NCBI GenBank assembly: GCA_014529385.2
Contig: CM043969.1
Span: 34,844,446 to 34,908,445, forward strand
DNA from: Adiantum capillus-veneris
Taxonomy: Eukaryota; Streptophyta; Polypodiopsida; Polypodiales; Pteridaceae
Length of the DNA: 64,000 nucleotides
Direction: 5' to 3'
Shown here: positions 23,750 through 34,977 of the stretch, piece by piece
Position numbering within the stretch: position 1 is the first letter of the stretch
How the letters are laid out: every line of letters starts with the position of its first letter
Notes under the pieces: generated by a model
What the model was told of the DNA's origin: nothing
Database searches by the model: none
Seen by the model: only the letters and a program-made list of their open reading frames with translations
Program-made: the position numbers and the translations under genes

Positions 23750-23945
23750 TACAGGCGTCACTGGCGGACGTCGGTATACGTGTGTGTATTTATGGAGGGA
23801 ACTAAGGTTTTTTTTTAAAAATTGTTTTCAAATTTTCGATGCCTCTTCCGATAGGTTTTCCACAGGCAACGCGAATGTGCATTTCGACGCCCCTTCCGAT
23901 GACTGTTCCGACGCCTGTACCAATAGTTGTACCGTCGGTATCTGC
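23750..23945. repeat. Left subterminal motif cluster
   Basis: Repeated variants of CCGACGCCT, CCGATGACT, CGACGCCCCTTCC and CCGTCGGTA. Their density resembles the subterminal sites that the second protein of En/Spm elements binds. Related motifs cluster at the right end. Confidence 0.55.
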
Positions 23946-24439
23946 AAAAACCGAAACCATGGGCTTTCTATGTGCATTTCTCCTAATTCTTGCGCCACAT
24001 CTCAAGCTCTCCTCTTCACCCGCTCTCACAGATCTGCTGCGATACATGCCGTTAGAGGTGCTAATCTTGCTTGGGGTTAGCGCATAGCACTAAGGTAAGA
24101 TTGTTTTCATGTTTACTTATAGATTTAAGGTTTAGGTTTAACTTTGTGTTTGTGTGTGTGTTTTTGCAGGTCCCGGGACTTTTACAACAACTTTCATTGC
24201 TCAAATAGGACTAATGTGAGTGCTCAAACCTTTAAATGCATATTAATTTTATTTAAAATTATGTTGTATATTAAGAAAAGAAAAGTTCATGCTTTAAACT
24301 TTGAATGCTTTAAAAGAAATTAGGATTTGTTATGTGAAATTTCATTTTAAATTATGGAAAAAATTTGTTGAAGTTTATGAAAAAATCTTGTTTTGAAGAA
24401 GTTTTTTATTGAACTATGTCGTTTTTCAAATTATGTAGT

Positions 24440-24655
24440 TGATGGGGTTTATGTTTTAGGTTAAGTTTAAGTTATAAGTTAAGTTAGATTATGTTAAGTT
24501 ACGTTAAAGTTAAGCTACGTTGTTATGTTAGATTATACGTTAGGTTAGGTTAAGTTAAGTTAGGGTATCGTATATGGTAGGTTAGGTTAAGTTAATATAC
24601 GTTAGGTTAGGTAAATCTACATTAGGTTAAGTTAGGTTAAGCTACGTTCGACAAT
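24440..24655 (+). repeat. Imperfect TTAGGT/TTAAGT tract
   Basis: Dense variants of GTTAGGTTAAGTTA over about 200 bases. Similar tracts recur at 28020-28640. The unit is not the plant telomere unit TTTAGGG. Confidence 0.8.
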
Positions 24656-24667
24656 ACGGTGATAGCC

Positions 24668-26778
24668 GTTTTTCGGCTCTCTGTAATTGCCATAGTGAGT
24701 TATCTCACCCTATCAAATCACTCAAACACTGTGGTTACCCTCACCCTTTCACTGTATATAGGCGCGTGTGAGTCAGGGGACTTTTCCCATATCTCCTTAC
24801 TGAAATAAAAAACCCTCAATTAGCTAGTCATTGGGCTAGTTGAGCCAAAAAAATAAAAAATATAAGTATATTATGATTCATGCGTATGTAAATATTTCTT
24901 TGTATATAGGGCCTAAATAAAAGATTTTTTCATAATTATTTTGATATTTATTTAAATATTTCTACCTAGGTGTGTGTTATTTATGCTCTGTACATTGCCT
25001 CACCATTACCACAATTTTTCTTACCATTTTTCATACTCTTTATTCCATATAGAAATATTTTCATGTAAGCTTCTCTTATATTTGGTGTAACTCCACCTCA
25101 ACAAAAATCCAAAAAAACTAGTTTTATTTATGTGTATATTTTTTCACTATTGTGATTATTCCCTTCCTACATCTATTTTGTTTTTTTTTCTAAAAAATTA
25201 GAACACCAAAAATATTCATCTTTTTATGGTAGCCTCATAATGAGAGAGATTTCTTTTGACCCCTTTATATTTTTTCCACTTATATTATTTATATTTGACA
25301 TGTACATATTTTTTAGACCCCTAAATATTTGATTTTCTTAGTTGTACTATTCACTTATATCATGATCTCAACAATATCTTCAATTATAGACCTACCAAAT
25401 AAGGTCAAGGGTAGGTGGCATGCATACATGTACTATGGAGGGCTCACTCTTGGAGGTATTCAAAAGCATCATCCAAAGAAGGACCCCACAAGGACTTTGT
25501 GCAGTGAAAAAAAAACAGTCGGTTTTGCTGAAATTTTGAAGTTCACTTGCTCTCCGAATTTGAAAAGGTGATACAAACAAAAGTTGTAGCTCGTGGGCTG
25601 AACTTTTGCCTCAAATTTTTTCATATTTTTTTGAGCTACGAGCTGTGAGCTATGATTTTATTAGTGGACCCCAGTTTTCCCATGCTATGCAGCCACACTC
25701 TCTCTTCCACTTTATCATTTTCCTCTTTCACACACACTTCTCCACTCATCATCCCCACCTCTCTCACCACTCTTCTCTGCACCCTACTCACCTTCTCCTC
25801 AACCTTGAAGAATAAGAGAAACCATGGTGAACTTATACCTCCCACACACAATTCCATTCCAAAATTGACCACCTAATCTCATTTTTCCTCCTCCAAATTA
25901 CCCATATCTATCAAAAAACCACAAAATTCAGCCTCTTCTCTTAAAAGACAGCATCATGGTGGTTGATTACTCAGCTTCAATTACCTTGTCTCTCAAGGAA
26001 GGTCAAGAGTGGAGAAAAAATGTACCATCAAAGCTAGTGGACCGTCAACAAGCGTCAAAATTGGCCCTACTCAAGACACTTGGAGCATCAACCTTGTAAG
26101 AAATCCACCTTTTCTTACCTCTTAAGAGTTTTTTTTCCTTATTTGTATCCTAGATGGATACTCCCATTGTAAATATCCAATTCCATTTGTAAATTAATAC
26201 TAACTCTACTAACACTAACCCACTATGAAAGTCCTATCACCTCCATTTCTCTCCTCTCTCTTTCCCCACCAACTTCTTGATAATTCCAAGCAAAAGAAAT
26301 TAGGTAAATTGCTGAAAATCTAACCCAACCATGGTTAGAGGAGTAACCCTAGCCTTCAAAATTGCTATAAAAGGAGGGTGTAGCTAGCACAAAAAAGAGA
26401 AGAAAGAGCACTATGCTATAGCTTGAGAAGCCAAGCTCAACCTCTTGAGAAGGAGCTCTTGAGTGGAATCTCATTGGCATTAGGCATATGTATGTGTTGT
26501 ATTAGGGGTGATTAGCAAGGGAACTCTATGCCATTGTAAGAGAGAGGGATCATTAAATTGAGAGTAGGAAATCTATCATTTCTCCTACTAGTGTAAGCCC
26601 AACATTTGCTGAATCAAGGAGGGTGAATTTGGACTAAGCATGGATACCTTGTCTCCCTTCCAACATGAAGTCATGGACAATAATGATGTGTAAGTGTCTT
26701 GGTGTTTTATTTAAGTTCTTGATAGCTTGTCTCCGGGTATTGTTATCAATTTAGCCATAAATCCCACATGCTGTAAGA
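24668..26778 (+). repeat. Captured gene segment: promoter, exon 1 and intron start
   Basis: This 2.1 kb block is the reverse complement of 35449-37508, at roughly nine identical bases in ten by eye with some indels. It includes an AT-rich upstream region, a TATA box (26366-26373), a leader, an ATG at 26640, a 50-base coding exon (MDTLSPFQHEVMDNND) and a GTAAGT donor. Homology stops at CTGTAAGA (26778) inside intron 1. The resident copy outside the CACTA continues with exons 2 and 3, so this is the captured, truncated copy. It differs at three nucleotides in the first 33 bases of the exon, two of them amino-acid changing (Leu to Pro, Arg to His). Confidence 0.85.
26366..26373 (+). promoter_or_regulatory. 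TATA box of captured promoter
   Basis: TATAAAAG in GCTATAAAAGGAGGG, conserved with the resident copy at 35861-35870. It points toward the transposase gene 2.7 kb downstream. Confidence 0.65.
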
Positions 26779-27033
26779 GGGCGACAGGGTGGAGAGGACT
26801 CCCCTGGCCTTAAGACAGTGATTGGGGTGGCTTTTTTCTTGTGATGTGTTGTGGTGTAATTTACTCAGGCTATGTTGAACAAATACTAATCTCACTTTGA
26901 TTGGTCATGACAGATTTGTAAGAAGGCATTAGTGCAACAAGCACCCCCTTCCCCCTTCTCTCTCTTTCTTACATATATATATTTATGTTTGCTTGATCAT
27001 TAACGATACACTTCAAAGCAGCCCGAGCACCAT

Positions 27034-27036
27034 CTT

Positions 27037-27106
<70 letters not shown>
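27034..27106. repeat. (CT)n microsatellite
   Basis: CT run with one TTT interruption near 27056. Confidence 0.95.
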
Positions 27107-27109
<3 letters not shown>

Positions 27110-27425
27110 TTTTAGTGTGTGAGAGTTTTCCATTGGTGTTAGGGTTAGTGTAAATTCCTTGCTTGTTTGTGGGTTGCTCTAATGATTCTCCTCTTTTGCA
27201 TCCTAGTTCGCTCTTAAACTAGGTGGTGCCCCTTGTGTAGTTGGGTTCTGGCTGGGGGTTTGTTGTTTTGGTTTGTGTTGTGTTGTGCCCCAGCTCCATT
27301 GAGCAGCACGGGAGCCTTGAAGGGTGTCTAGAGGTTGCTCTTCTTGTTGCCCGCCCCGGACCGCTTCAACGGCAAGATATAGAGTTTACCCACAACACTT
27401 TTTAAAAACAACACAGTGGTGATCT

Positions 27426-28010
27426 GTTCGTCAATACGGCAAGCCATAAAGCTTACCCACAACACATATGCATTGTGGGCAAGCTCTATGGATTTTCGTA
27501 TTGCCAACGGCTCGGCATTGTGTTGTTTATATGTCCGCGAGCGGATTTCAAGTCCTAAAATAGCACCATGGCGAGCCGTTTGGCAATATGGCAACCCATA
27601 GATCTTGCTTACAATGCATATACACTGTGGGTTAGCTTTATGGCTTGCCATATTGCCAAACAACTCACCATGGTGTTGTCTATATGTTTGTGAGCGATTT
27701 TCAAGCGCTAAAATTATCTCGTGCCCCTAAAAACAACACAATGACGATCTGTTTGGCAATACGGCAAGCCATAAAGATTGCCCAAAAGGCGTATGCATTG
27801 TGGGAAAGCTCTATGGCTTGCCATATTGCTCGCCATTGTGTTGTCTATATGTCTACGAGCGGTTTTCATTCCATAAAATCACTTCGCAACTCTAAAAACA
27901 TTACAATAGTGAGCCGTTTGCCAAATTAGCAAGCCATAGAGCTTGCCCACATCGCATATGCATTGTGGGCAAGCTCTATGGCTGGTTGTTTTTCTAAATG
28001 CCTCACCATT
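27426..28010. repeat. Tandem array of palindromic units
   Basis: Four units starting at about 27426, 27578, 27751 and 27916 (spacing 152, 173 and 165 bases). Each begins with a variant of GTTTGGCAATACGGCAAG and contains a near-perfect palindrome: AAGCCATAGAGCTTGCCCAC, a CATATGCATTG centre, then GTGGGCAAGCTCTATGG. Each unit can therefore fold into a stem of about 20-25 bp. A GTGTTGT-TATATGT block closes each unit. Confidence 0.8.
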
Positions 28011-28019
28011 GTGTTGTTT

Positions 28020-28640
28020 TTATGTTAGGTTAGGTTAGGTTGGGTTTAGGTTATATGCTAGGTGAGATTATAGGTTAGGTTAGAGCTATCGACGGCATAA
28101 TAGTCGTGAAAATACAAACGGACTTAGAATATGACTCGTGTACTTCTAAAAACGCAAACGGACTTCGGTTAGGTTAGGCTATAGGTTAGGTAGATGTTAT
28201 AAGATAAGTTAATTTACATTAGGTTAGTTATAGGTTTTATGTTAAATTAGGCATAAGGATTATAAGTTAGGTTAGAGCTAGCATCAAATTAATAGTAGTA
28301 AAAATGCAATCCGACTTCGAAGATGACTCGTGTACTTCTAAAAACGCAAACGGACTTCGGTTAGGTTAAGTTATAGGATGTTATAAGTTAGGTTATATAC
28401 ATTAAGTTAAGTTAGGTATAGGTTTTACGTTAGGTTAGACTATAGGTTAGGCATAACAATTATAGGTTAAGTTAGAGCTATCGTCAAATTAATAGTAGAA
28501 AAAATGCAAACAGACTTTGGTTAGGTTAGGTTATAGGTTAGGTTTAGGTTATAAGTTATGTTACATTAAGTTAGGTTAGGGTTATGTTATACTAGGTTAG
28601 GTTAGATTATAGGTTAGGTTAGAGCTAGCATCAAATTAAT
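28020..28640 (+). repeat. TTAGGT tracts alternating with a GAGCTAGCATCAAATTAATAG unit
   Basis: GGTTAGAGCTA followed by AAATTAATAGTAG and an ACGCAAACGGACTTC block recurs near 28078, 28262, 28466 and 28616, separated by imperfect TTAGGT runs. Spacing is roughly 150-200 bases. Confidence 0.7.
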
Positions 28641-28998
28641 AGTAGAAAAAACGCAATCGAACTTCAAAAGTGCACACAGACTGAAAGAACCTTAATATAT
28701 AGTCATTGACCAATAAAGAAAAGATTATTACCCTGTGGTCCTAATCTCCGTGCACCTCTAGACCGAGGTGTGCGGGGATCGGTCCTGGCTAGAGAATGTA
28801 AGGTTGTTAGAGCTAGCAAAAAATAGTTGAAAAAATACAATCAGACTTCAAAAGTGTATATAGACGTCAAGAACTTTAATATATAGTCATTGACCAATAA
28901 AGACGAGATTATTACCCTGTATTCCTAATCTCCGTGCACCTCTAGACCGCGGTGTGCGAGGATCGGGCTTGGCTAGAGAATATGAGGTTGTTAAAGCT
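28618..28998 (+). repeat. Direct duplication, about 185-bp unit, upstream of transposase
   Basis: Two copies (28622-28800 and 28808-28998) share CAGACTTCAAAAGTG, ATATAGTCATTGACCAATAA, ATTATTACCCTGT, TCTCCGTGCACCTCTAGACC and GGCTAGAGAAT. They end about 60 bases before the transposase start, so they may form the transposase 5' region. Confidence 0.75.
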
Positions 28999-29055
28999 TG
29001 TAGTTATAACAACTAGAGTGTTTTAATTATTTGTTGCATCATTGGTAGATAAAGT

Positions 29056-32000
29056 ATGGACGATAGGATGGAGTGTCCTTGTGCGCATTGCAAGCATCAT
29101 ATCTTTTGAAAACAAAAAATCTGCGACCAACAAATACGCAATCATGGTCTCTTTTCGATAGAGAAAGTACAAGACCTGCGTTATCGATCTCATGGTCTAG
29201 AGAATGAATGTCAAAGTCCACAAGTAGATATTGCTCTAACTTCATCTCAGAGAAGACGAAACAAGCAGCCATCGACTGAGTCCTCCCAACCAATACCTGA
29301 AGCGGCATTTCAAGAAGTAGAGACGAAGCTGATATTGGATGTGTTCTTTCACATGGATTTCAACATAGAAGGTGACAACATTGAACGCAGTATTGTGGAC
29401 CAACCTCAACCATCCCATTCATATCATTAAACGCAGTACTGTGGACCAACCTCACCCATCCTGTTCATATCGACGGCATGATAGCAACGATGAGGAGGGC
29501 GAGATGATGCAAAGTCTTGCACGCATGCCGCTCTACACTGGTGCAAAAATCTCAGTTCTGCGTACCGCATTGGCAATGCTTAATTTGCAGTCTGTCTACG
29601 GTTGGTCTGACGCCTCAGTCACAAAGCTTTTGAGGTAAACATATTTATCCTAAGCATGGTAAAGTGAAAATTACAGTTCATATAAAGTGATCAAAGGGCT
29701 GACTTGTTCATGTAATGTCAGGTTGCTGAACGAGAAAATCTTGCTAGAAGGGAATTACATGCCCCTACCCATCCAACTGCTAAAAAGCTTCTTACTAATT
29801 TGGGCTTGGATTATCAGAAAATACATGCATGTCCTAATGATTGTATACTTTTTCGCAATGAGTATGCAAACCTGGAACAGTGTCCCAATTGTGGATCAAA
29901 CAGGTACAGGGCAGACACACAAAGAAAATTTTTCCCAGCAAACGTCCTTCGACACTTTCCTATCATTCCAAGAATAAAGAGCATGTTCAGATGCAAGTCC
30001 ATAGCCGCTTTGATGACATGGCGCTCAAATACTAGATCGACAGATGATGTTATGTGGGTACCAGCTGACTCTCGTGGATGGAACACATAGAGGAAAGATG
30101 GCCTACATTTAAGAACGAGCCTCAATGTATCCTCTTTGGTGTGGCAATGGACGGAGTAAACCCATTTGGATTACGGAGTTCGTCATGGAGCACGTGGACT
30201 ATTTGTCTGGTTAATTGTAATTCTCTACCATGGCTCGCTATCAAGAAGGGCCATCTGTTGTTGTCATTGATCGTCCCAGGAAAGTACAAAGCAAAGAACA
30301 TGGACTTCTATCTGGAACCACTTATATAAGAGCTCCAAATCTTGTGGACATGAATTGATGTGGTTGAAATGTCCCGACCAATCGGAAGACTGAATGTACA
30401 TGTGCAAGGCATTCTCATGTGGACCATGCACGATTGGCCAGGATTCGGTGAGTGCTCAGGTAAGTGCCTTTAAAACCCTCACACACATGTGATTAATGGC
30501 TATGTCAACGCTTTTAAATATTAATATGTGATGTTTCAGGCTTGAGTTACTCGGGCAATCATGCATGTCTGAAATGTGGTCCTCGACTTGGCTTCCACCG
30601 CTCTGAGCATTTGATAAAGACAGTTTACGAGGAGCATGGTAGATTTTTGCCTGAAGGACATGACCTCTGTGGGCCAAACATATGCAAACATGATATGCAT
30701 CCACTGAAAGTGAGCGATTGGAAAAACATGTGGCTAGAGAGGGGAGATTGGATGCCATCTGGAATGAAAAGACTTTCTATTTTCCATGATCTCCCGTACT
30801 TGAGTGACCTGCTGATTAATCATTTGCTCGACCCAATGCACATCTTCAAGAATGTGAGGGAGATCATCTGGAAGACCATCATTGGAAAAATGGAGAGCAA
30901 GGCCCAAAGAGATGACCTGCAGGCTATGGGTTGAATGCCAGATATGTGGCCTCGACTTAAACCCAATGGAAAGTGGTCTATACCAGAAGGTCCATGGGTT
31001 TTGAGTCGCGCAGAAGAGAAACAAGTAAAGAAGACTATATCTTCATTGAAGACTCCCACACAGGGTGCATGCGATGTTTGAAAACGGCTTTACGAGAGAT
31101 AACAATCTTAGTGGTATTAAGTCCCACAATTGGCACAAATATTTACAGTTCATCTTAACAATTGCCATAAAGGGTTGTTTGACAGATGACAATAGAAGAA
31201 CAATCTACAAAATCAGTAAGTTGGTACGCTGGATCAGTTCAAAAGAGATACTAGAAGACAACATTGATGTAGCACGCTTAAATGCTATTGAAGTAGTGTG
31301 CATGGTGGAGAATTACTTTCCAAAAAATATTATTACCATCCAAATGCATGTACTTGTGCATGTGGTCGATGAAGTTGCAGTTGCTGGGGTGGTCCATAGT
31401 AGGTGGATGTTCTTCTTGGAGATATTTATGAAGACTTTAAAGGGGTTTGTTCGTCAAAGGACTCGCCCCGAGGGTAGCATGGCCAAAGGATGGCTTGTAC
31501 AAGAGTCTCTTGTCCTCATCAGTGAATTTTTGGTCTCAACTGATCTAGAGATGCCCTGAATGTGGACTACTGAGGTCAACGTCAAGGTGACAGGGGACGA
31601 GCCGCAAGGGCAAGGCACCGTTAGGAAGATGGACATCACAATGCGAGAAAAGATTATGAGATTTTTCCTTCTCAACTCAGACATCATGCAAAAGTTTCTA
31701 GAGAGGTACGAAGGGAAAAAGCAACAACGTTTGACAGATTGCCTTCAATTCATGCGCAATCGTGCAACTAGAAACCTTCTTTTTCCAGACCATCTTCAAA
31801 AATTGCCTGACTTTCCAACTGGGCGGTGGTTAGATGCGACACTCTCAGAGGCAAAGAGGAGTGGAGTGTTGATTATGAAAGAGGAAGAGGAGATGTCAAG
31901 GGGTTGCGATTGGCATGTACATTTCACAACTTTGTTTTTGATATCTACATGAAAATTAGTTTGCTTTAATAACTTTTAGTCTATTTCAATTTTGTGGCTG

Positions 32001-32669
32001 CAGTATCACAAATATGGAGCCTTGTGGTCGCATGGGAAGCACTTCAGAGTGCAACCGATCGACGGACAAAGGGTCACTTTTGACAGTGGTGTTAGGGCAA
32101 GCTTCTTCCAAGAAAGTCGGAGTAGTGCTAGGGATGAGAATACAGAGACTGGCTAGCTTGAATACTTTGGCTACATCCAAGAGATCTTGAAGATTATCTT
32201 TAGAAAGTTTGATATGTTTATCTTTGATGTCAAGTGGTTCAAAGTTATTAACAGCGGCCCTAATGCAACTGTGCACAAAGACAAGAGTGGATTGATTCAA
32301 GTGAACTCTAGGCAAGTGTGGACATATGTGCGGGATACATTCGTACTGCCGCAGCATTGTGAACAAATTGTGTTCATACACGATCCCCTATGGATAGAAA
32401 ATTATGAGAATGATATGTCTAAACCCTGCTTGCTCTATGTCGTTCAAGTTTCTCCACGTAGCAAGCAAGTGTGTGAAGGATTGGATGTTGAGCTTGAAGA
32501 AGTGATTCATGAACAAAGCCCAGGACCGACTCCAACTTTAAGTTTAGATTTTGAGGTGGATGTCAGCATTGAGCAATTGTTTGAACCTAGGGATGAGGTG
32601 TCAAAAAGTGAAGCTGATGTGGAGAGCGACGAAGAAGTAGAGTTCGATGATGAAGATGCAGAAGTATAG
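29056..32669 (+). pseudogene. CACTA tnp2-type transposase
   Basis: Multi-exon transposase that would bind and cut the element ends. An ATG at 29056 opens a Cys-rich N-terminus (MECPCAHCKHH), followed by an in-frame stop. The conserved AKISVLRTALAMLNL block lies near 29545, with an intron to about 29720. Next come a HACPNDC and CPNCGS block with FPIIPR (29820-29985), DGVNPFG and SLIVPGKYKAK (30150-30300), and a CLKCGPRLG block (30565). LDPMHIFKNV is at 30828-30857. The DUF4218-type segment (31065-31560) includes KSHNWHKYL, VHSRWMFFLE and RPEGSMAKGW. The DUF4216-type segment (32010-32480) includes DVKWFKV, DPLWIENYE and YVVQVSPR. An acidic tail ends at 32669. Stops near 30327, 30348, 30934, 31557 and 32154 plus a frame change after 29760 show it is decayed. 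Confidence 0.88.
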
Positions 32670-32921
32670 ATTGAGATAGACATCTTTGGTGCATTAGATC
32701 TCATAGAAGATGAGAGATTAACTAATAACTTTTGCTAGGAAACCTTTTGCATGGCTCTTTTTATTAGTTTACAATACACTTTAGATTTTGGTCATTTATA
32801 TAGCAGTTTCGTTGATTTGTTTCATTTATGTAGCAGTTTCGTTGGTTTGTTGTTTGTATTGATTAAGCATTCCTTACGTAAACTAACATATTTTGTAGGT
32901 GTTGTTTGTGTATGATTAGCC

Positions 32922-34031
32922 ATGGCCGATGACGATGAGCCCTACTCTCCTAGTTTTAGTTTTCCAATCACTCTGGCCGGCATGTCACCCGAGTAGATGG
33001 GCTTGTTCTTGTCTCAGTTCACACTTGAGCAGATCACAATAGAACAACACATTTGGGGTGCAGGTGCAAGTACCTCTAGACCTACTACTGCCGACCCTAC
33101 ACCCGGGACTAGTGTGGTCCCTACATCGAGCGGCCCCACACCTCAGCCTAGTGTGCCTCCTACGCCTAGGACTTGTGTGCCCTCTACACCGACGGGTGGT
33201 TCATCCCCAAGACGATGTTGTCGTCATTTTGGAGGCAGTGGTTGTTGTGGTAGCGGCTCTATCAATGCGTCCACACCACCGAGAGAGCGCCCACCACTCT
33301 CTTCAGTAGATAGTTCATCGATGGGCACACCACGTACACCTTGGGGATCACACGATCATGATCCTAGCAAGGTGTACAGGAGTAGGGATGGCACTGTTGT
33401 GGTAGATAGGGTGGGAAAGGAAATGCGACATAGGATTCGACAGCTCTGTACGATTCAGTTTGGTCATACTGTGATGGAGATTTGGGAAATCTCGATCTTG
33501 AGAGAAAGAATTACATTATCGACACCATTCAGAGAGAGTATAGGCTAGTAGAGGGGTAAGATCAGGTCTCGAACGCCTGGATTTTGAGCGTGGCAAGGTC
33601 CACAATGTCACACCGTCAGTCAGAGGCCAGAGATAGGTTCAATGACGATGATCCCAAGCCGGCATGGTTGGACGCAGAGGAGTGGGTTGGGATTGCACGA
33701 GAGACACAAGACAATCCCAATAGATTTCAGTAGCAGAGAGATGCAGCCAAAGCACGTTTAGAGTCTGCTAGAGCGTCACATCTTGGGAGTGGAGGCTACA
33801 ATACGCTTCGACATGAGTTTGTAAGTATTATACGTCTGCTTTAAATTATTGATAGTATATATATTATTTGAAGATTTATCTAATGATTAAACCATAATTT
33901 TGTGGGAAGTTTCCATGAAGCGCCTTTCGACGTGCCAAGAGGATAAGTATGGGTAAAAGAATGGACATGTGGCCCTTTTGACCCAGCTGCAAGAGTATGG
34001 AGAGGACGTCGATTGGGAGGAATTACCATGA
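32922..34031 (+). pseudogene. Second CACTA ORF, Transposase_24 (Ptta/En/Spm)-like
   Basis: Follows the transposase by 250 bases on the same strand, as the second gene of CACTA elements usually does. The ATG at 32922 gives MADDDEPYSPSF and then an in-frame stop at 32994. The frame goes on through a Pro/Thr/Ser-rich region (33060-33200) and a Gly/Ser stretch to the SKVYRSRDGTVVVDR block. After a frame change near 33480 come LERKNYIIDTIQREYRL and PAWLDAEEWVGIARETQDNP. A further stop and the ASHLGSGGYNTLRHEF block end with a GTAAGT donor at about 33821. A last exon (NGHVALLTQLQEYGEDVDW) stops at 34031. The DAEEW and SGGYN blocks match the plant En/Spm Transposase_24 pattern. Its probable role is binding subterminal motifs. 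Broken in this copy. Confidence 0.7.
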
Positions 34032-34079
34032 GGGCTTCTCACTCAGTGACCTCTTGCATATGTACAGTTTTGTAGTACT

Positions 34080-34450
34080 TATGTTTATGGTTTATGGTTA
34101 TGTTTATGATATGGTTCAGGTTTGACAGTCAACTTATGTTTGTGGTTTATGTTTATGTTTATGGTTTGTGGTTATAGTTATGGTTATGGTTATGGTTTTT
34201 CTATGGTTATGGTTCTCATTATGGTTGTGCAAGGTTATGGTTATAGTTTTGGTTCAGGTGATGGTTATGGTTTGGCTATGATGGTATAGCAATCGTGCTA
34301 TGGTTATGGTTATGGTTTTGGTTCAGGTGATGGTTATGGTTTTGCTATGATGGTATAGCAATCGTGTGATGGTTATGGCTATGGTATAATAAGCAAGTTA
34401 TGGTAATGGTAATGGTTATGGTATGGAACACATGTTATGTTTATGGTTTT
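34080..34450 (+). repeat. Imperfect (TATGGT)n tract with internal duplication
   Basis: Hexamer variants TATGGT/TTATGG over 370 bases. Within it a roughly 70-base block (GGTTCAGGTGATGGTTATGG with GATGGTATAGCAATCGTG) is repeated at about 34250-34300 and 34320-34370. Confidence 0.8.
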
Positions 34451-34684
34451 ATAGTTTTTGACTCATTTTTTAATCATGTTAACAAGTTATGTTATTCTTA
34501 CAATTTTGCTAATTGCCATACACTCGCTCTTTAGCGTCAGCTTGTAGGTGGAGTGCGGTTGCTTGTGAACTCTTCCTTTGGGTAGAGAGGGTTGTTTTCT
34601 TTTGCTGTAGTACATGTAGCATTAGTTTCCACCTCTCTCTGCCCAAAAAAAATTTGCATGTTTTGGTCGTCGGTACAGGCTATG

Positions 34685-34865
34685 GTATCACCGTCGGTAG
34701 AGTCAACGAAATGAGGGTTGGAATTCAATTTAATAATACTGGTTCTTGTTCAGTTGATTATTCCGACGCCTACTAATAGGCCTACTCCGACGCTTGCTAC
34801 ACCGATAGGCATACCAACGCTACGATACCAGCGTCTCTTCCGAGGCTTATTTCAACGCTTTTTAG
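34685..34865. repeat. Right subterminal motif cluster
   Basis: TCCGACGCCT, TCCGACGCTT, ACCGATAGGC, CAACGCTACGA and ACCGTCGGTAGAG recur within 180 bases of the right end, mirroring the left cluster. Confidence 0.55.
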
Positions 34866-34913
34866 TTTAAAAAATTAGCGCTATTTTTTCGGTACCTGCA
34901 CTGACTTCTACGC

Positions 34914-34927
34914 GACCTCTTGTAGTG
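34914..34927 (-). repeat. CACTA right terminal inverted repeat
   Basis: GACCTCTTGTAGTG on the plus strand, followed directly by the AAC target duplication. Confidence 0.92.
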
Positions 34928-34977
34928 AACATGAAATATGATGTTCAACATGGTCTGTTATGGACTTGAGCCCTTAC

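Larger units (their letters stand above)
23724..34927 (+). mobile_element. Full-length CACTA (En/Spm) transposon
   Basis: The left end CACTACAAGAGGTC at 23724 and the right end GACCTCTTGTAGTG ending at 34927 are perfect 14-bp inverted termini. Both are flanked by the trinucleotide AAC (23721-23723 and 34928-34930), a 3-bp target duplication as expected for CACTA elements. Inside are subterminal CCGACGC-type motifs at both ends, a captured gene segment (24668-26778), a hairpin repeat array (27426-28010), a tnp2-type transposase (29056-32669) and a Transposase_24-like second ORF (32922-34031), both on the plus strand. Both ORFs carry stops and frame changes, so this copy is non-autonomous although structurally complete. 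It lies in the third intron of a minus-strand gene. Confidence 0.92.

Noticed and set aside
27426-28010. CRISPR-like array
   Set aside because: Units are 150-170 bases, spacers are not unique, and the genome is clearly plant nuclear.
24440-28640. TTAGGT runs as interstitial telomere
   Set aside because: The unit is irregular TTAGGT/TTAAGT, not the plant TTTAGGG array, and it lies inside a transposon.
29814-30125. Minus-strand ORFs over 29.8-31.0 kb
   Set aside because: They mirror the conserved transposase exons on the plus strand.
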